Below, one piece after another: positions 13,535-15,828 of a DNA stretch of 15,828 bases (positions are counted from its first letter, which is position 1; each line of letters starts with the position of its first letter). Made by a program: the position numbers and the translations under genes. Location: contig JBKJUK010000042.1 of assembly GCA_046590705.1 (NCBI GenBank), forward strand, positions 1 to 15,828. Direction: 5' to 3'. The DNA is from JBKJUK01 sp046590705. Lineage in GTDB: Bacteria > Acidobacteriota > Thermoanaerobaculia > Gp7-AA8. The notes beneath the pieces are model-generated. The model saw nothing but the letters and a program-made list of their open reading frames with translations. It did no database searches and was not told the origin of the DNA.

Positions 13535-14596
13535 TTAAACCTTCGGCGCTGCAAGTCTCGACTGTCCTGCCCGCCGGCTGAACATGGTCTCCGCCGCGAC
13601 GAACAAGATCACCAGAGCCTGCAGCACCAGCACCAGATCTTTCGAAACGTGATCCGTGAAAATGTCGACGAACAGACCGCCGCGAATGAGCGCACCGAAA
13701 AGAAGTGCCGACAGCACGACGCCGAGCGGATGCTTGCGCCCAAGAAGCGCCACAGCAATTCCGGTGAAACCGTATCCTGCCGAGAAACCGTCGTAATACC
13801 GGTAGCGGTACCCTAACACTTCGCTGATTGCGACCATACCAGCCAGCCCTCCCGACAGAAGCATCGAGAGGATGATCTGTTTCCCGGTTGAAATTCCGCC
13901 GTACTCCGCTGCCGATGGACTCGATCCCGTTGCTCGGATCTCGTATCCCCAGCGCGTCTTCCAGAGCAGCACATACACCAGCACCGCTGCCAGCAACGCC
14001 AACAGAAACGCAACGTTCAACGGGATCCGCTCAGGAAAGCCCGGGATGAAGTTACCCAGCCGGGGAATGTGCGCGTTCTCGCCGATGGGAACGGTCTGCA
14101 TCAGCGGGTCGCCCGGGGCCTTGAAGAAGTACTGCGTGAAGTAGCTCACGATGGCGATGGCGATGAAATTCATCATGATGGTGTTGATCACTTCATGCGA
14201 ACCGAACTTCGCTTTCAACACGCCGGGAATGCCACCCCAGATCGCTCCACTGGCCACGGCCGCGAACATGGAGAGAGGAATCAATAGCCAGGGCGATAGA
14301 TTCGCGAACTGAATTCCGACCACTGCCGTCACGAACGCAGCCATGTACAGCTGCCCCTCGGCACCGATGTTCAACAGCCCGCAATGAAGAGCCACTGTCA
14401 CGGCCAGTCCGGTGAAGATCAGTGGAGTCGCGTAGAAGAGCGTGTATCCGATTCCGTCAGGCCAGGAAAGGGCACTTCCGATCAGCAGGCCGTACGTGGT
14501 GATTGGGTCGTCGCCGATGAGCAGAATGATCAGCGCTCCGACCACGAACGCCGCCAGAACCGCGATCAACGGCGAAATCAGACGTCGCACATTCAT
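13535..14596 (-). CDS. ABC transporter permease, nucleoside/simple-sugar type (NupP/BmpB-like)
   Basis: This is the partner permease of the same importer. The 353-residue protein starts with a membrane segment (LISPLIAVLAAFVVGALIILLIG, residues 6-28). It carries FTGLAVTVALHCGLLNIGAEGQLYMAA (its core LLNIGAEGQLYM is the family hallmark), FGSHEVINTIMMNFIA and the coupling-type loop IRATGSSPSAAEYGGI (about 221-236). Many hydrophobic segments follow to the C-terminus, which ends in a short basic tail. GGAGG lies 6 nt before the ATG. It is 37 nt after the ATPase gene. It resembles NupP/YufP of the BMP-linked importers. Substrate is inferred. Confidence 0.88.
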   Translation of the reverse strand: MNVRRLISPLIAVLAAFVVGALIILLIGDDPITTYGLLIGSALSWPDGIGYTLFYATPLIFTGLAVTVALHCGLLNIGAEGQLYMAAFVTAVVGIQFANLSPWLLIPLSMFAAVASGAIWGGIPGVLKAKFGSHEVINTIMMNFIAIAIVSYFTQYFFKAPGDPLMQTVPIGENAHIPRLGNFIPGFPERIPLNVAFLLALLAAVLVYVLLWKTRWGYEIRATGSSPSAAEYGGISTGKQIILSMLLSGGLAGMVAISEVLGYRYRYYDGFSAGYGFTGIAVALLGRKHPLGVVLSALLFGALIRGGLFVDIFTDHVSKDLVLVLQALVILFVAAETMFSRRAGQSRLAAPKV

Positions 14597-14633
14597 CGGA
14601 AACCTCCGACCGCCGAAGCTTCAGACCAGAGAT

Positions 14634-15828
14634 TCATGCGGTCACCACTGTTTTTCCGCCACCGGCCATCAACAGACCGATCTGCTCGGTGGATGCCGTC
14701 GCAGGATCGAGTTCTGCCGCGATCTCGCCTCCATGCATCACCAGGAGTCGGTCCGCCAGCGACATCACTTCCTCGAGTTCTGCTGACACCAGAAGGATCG
14801 CGCAGCCAGCGTCCCGCAGTTCGATCAACTTTCGATGAATGAACTCAATCGCGCCGATGTCGACGCCGCGCGTTGGCTGCGACACCAGAAGCAGTTTCGG
14901 TCGATCATGAAACTCGCGGCCGATGATGAGTTTCTGCTGATTGCCGCCCGAGAGCGATCGCGCCGCAAGGTGAGGATCCGGCGGACGCACGTCGAACTCT
15001 TCGATCACCTGCATTGTGCGCTCCTCGATCACGCTCTTCCGCAGAAGCAGACCAGAAGTCACCGGCGGTCCATGATGCACACCGAGGATCACGTTTTCCG
15101 TCAGAGGAGACTCGAGCAGGAGGCCGCGACGATGCCGGTCTTCCGGAATGTGGGCGATGCCCAATCCCTTCCGGCCCCGGGCATTGAGCGAAGTAATGTC
15201 GGCTCCGGCCAGGCCGATTTTTCCGTGCAGACGCCGCCCGGAAATCAGACCTGCGATTGCCTCAATCAATTCAGACTGACCATTGCCTTCGACGCCGGCC
15301 ACACCGACGATCTCACCGGCGCGAACACTGAAGGAGACATTTCTGAGCTTCGATGTTCCGCGCAGATCGATGACACCGACACTCTCCAGTTTCAATACTT
15401 CATTCCCAGGCCTCGCGGCGGGCTTCTCGACGCGAAGCAGGACTTCTCGACCGACCATCAGCCGCGCCAGCTCGGCAGCGGAAGTCTGCGCAGTCTGCGC
15501 ATGTCCCACCACTTTCCCGTCGCGCATCACCGTTACCTCATCAGATATCGCCAGCACCTCGGCGAGTTTGTGCGTGATGATCAGAACCGTCTTTCCCTGC
15601 TCCCGCATCTGCCGGAGTGTGGCGAAGAGATCCTTGATTTCCTGCGGTGTGAGCACTGCCGTCGGTTCATCGAGAATCAGAACCTGAACGCGACGATATA
15701 GCGCTTTGAGAATTTCGACCCGCTGCTGTTCGCCGACCGAGAGTTCCGACACCAGCGCTTCCGGCTCGACTGCGAGGCCGAATTCGCGAGAGAGCGTGCG
15801 GATCGTTTCACCAGCCGCATCGAGATCG
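14634..15828 (-). CDS. ABC transporter ATP-binding protein with two nucleotide-binding domains (NupO-like), 5' end missing
   Basis: This ATPase powers the importer formed with the two permeases. The frame is open to the right edge (25 further codons beyond the GTG at 15752, ending GLAVEPEALVSEL), giving about 397 of the usual ~500 residues. The first Walker A lies outside the window. Visible are the first signature LSVGEQQRVEILKAL, the first Walker B VLILDEPTAVL and the switch histidine in ITHKL. The second domain has a Walker A region GVEGNGQSELIEAI, a second signature LSGGNQQKLIIGREF and a second Walker B LLLVSQPTRGVDIGAIEFIH. In this half Gln replaces the catalytic Glu and the P-loop lacks GKT. 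This is usual for RbsA/NupO-type proteins and leaves one active site. A BMP-family binding protein gene probably lies further right, but I cannot see it. Confidence 0.92.
   Translation of the reverse strand, partial: DLDAAGETIRTLSREFGLAVEPEALVSELSVGEQQRVEILKALYRRVQVLILDEPTAVLTPQEIKDLFATLRQMREQGKTVLIITHKLAEVLAISDEVTVMRDGKVVGHAQTAQTSAAELARLMVGREVLLRVEKPAARPGNEVLKLESVGVIDLRGTSKLRNVSFSVRAGEIVGVAGVEGNGQSELIEAIAGLISGRRLHGKIGLAGADITSLNARGRKGLGIAHIPEDRHRRGLLLESPLTENVILGVHHGPPVTSGLLLRKSVIEERTMQVIEEFDVRPPDPHLAARSLSGGNQQKLIIGREFHDRPKLLLVSQPTRGVDIGAIEFIHRKLIELRDAGCAILLVSAELEEVMSLADRLLVMHGGEIAAELDPATASTEQIGLLMAGGGKTVVTA

Noticed and set aside
13151..13816. Plus-strand frame of 221 codons across the two permease genes
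   Set aside because: It is very polar and charged and antisense to two clear membrane proteins, as expected for a shadow frame.

Overview
The window carries a conserved bacterial transcription/translation operon, read on the minus strand and entering from a promoter near 10.1 kb: rimP - nusA - infB - DUF503 (ylxP) - rbfA - nrnA-type DHH phosphoesterase - truB - rpsO - pnp, with pnp running off the left edge. To its right lie a secreted protein of unknown function (minus strand), an RluD-type pseudouridine synthase (plus strand), and part of a nucleoside/BMP-type ABC importer (minus strand: ATPase, permease, permease). The ATPase runs off the right edge. The genes are GC-rich, the core proteins are full length, and the secreted protein is of a type I associate with Acidobacteriota. 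My best guess is a Gram-negative bacterium, possibly Acidobacteriota. This rests on general resemblance, not on a search.

Layout: 1-1222 pnp (3' part missing); 1223-1499 leader and a strong terminator; 1500-1769 rpsO (TTG start); 1770-1995 a probable truB terminator, a possible rpsO promoter, and a pair of inverted heptanucleotide arrays; 1996-9980 the tightly packed truB-nrnA-rbfA-DUF503-infB-nusA-rimP block; 9981-10221 two terminator hairpins and a possible promoter, arranged like an attenuated leader for the rimP operon; 10222-11166 secreted protein; 11167-11506 divergent promoter region with a pair of REP-like palindromes; 11507-12454 rluD; 12455-12658 a convergent intergenic space filled almost entirely by four REP-like palindromes; 12659-15828 ABC importer.

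The operon products act together. RimP and RbfA mature the 30S subunit. NusA controls elongation and termination, IF2 starts translation, and TruB and RluD modify tRNA and 23S rRNA. S15 is a primary 16S-binding protein. PNPase and NrnA degrade RNA, PNPase to short oligonucleotides and NrnA from oligonucleotides to mononucleotides. The importer may bring in nucleosides, but its substrate is inferred from family only.

I found no clear new multi-gene system. The most interesting signals are non-coding: the REP-like elements around rluD, the inverted heptamer arrays between truB and rpsO, and the three-hairpin leader before rimP-nusA. Among the proteins, NusA has an apparent internal duplication and a long acidic tail, and the secreted protein appears to be an internal duplication.
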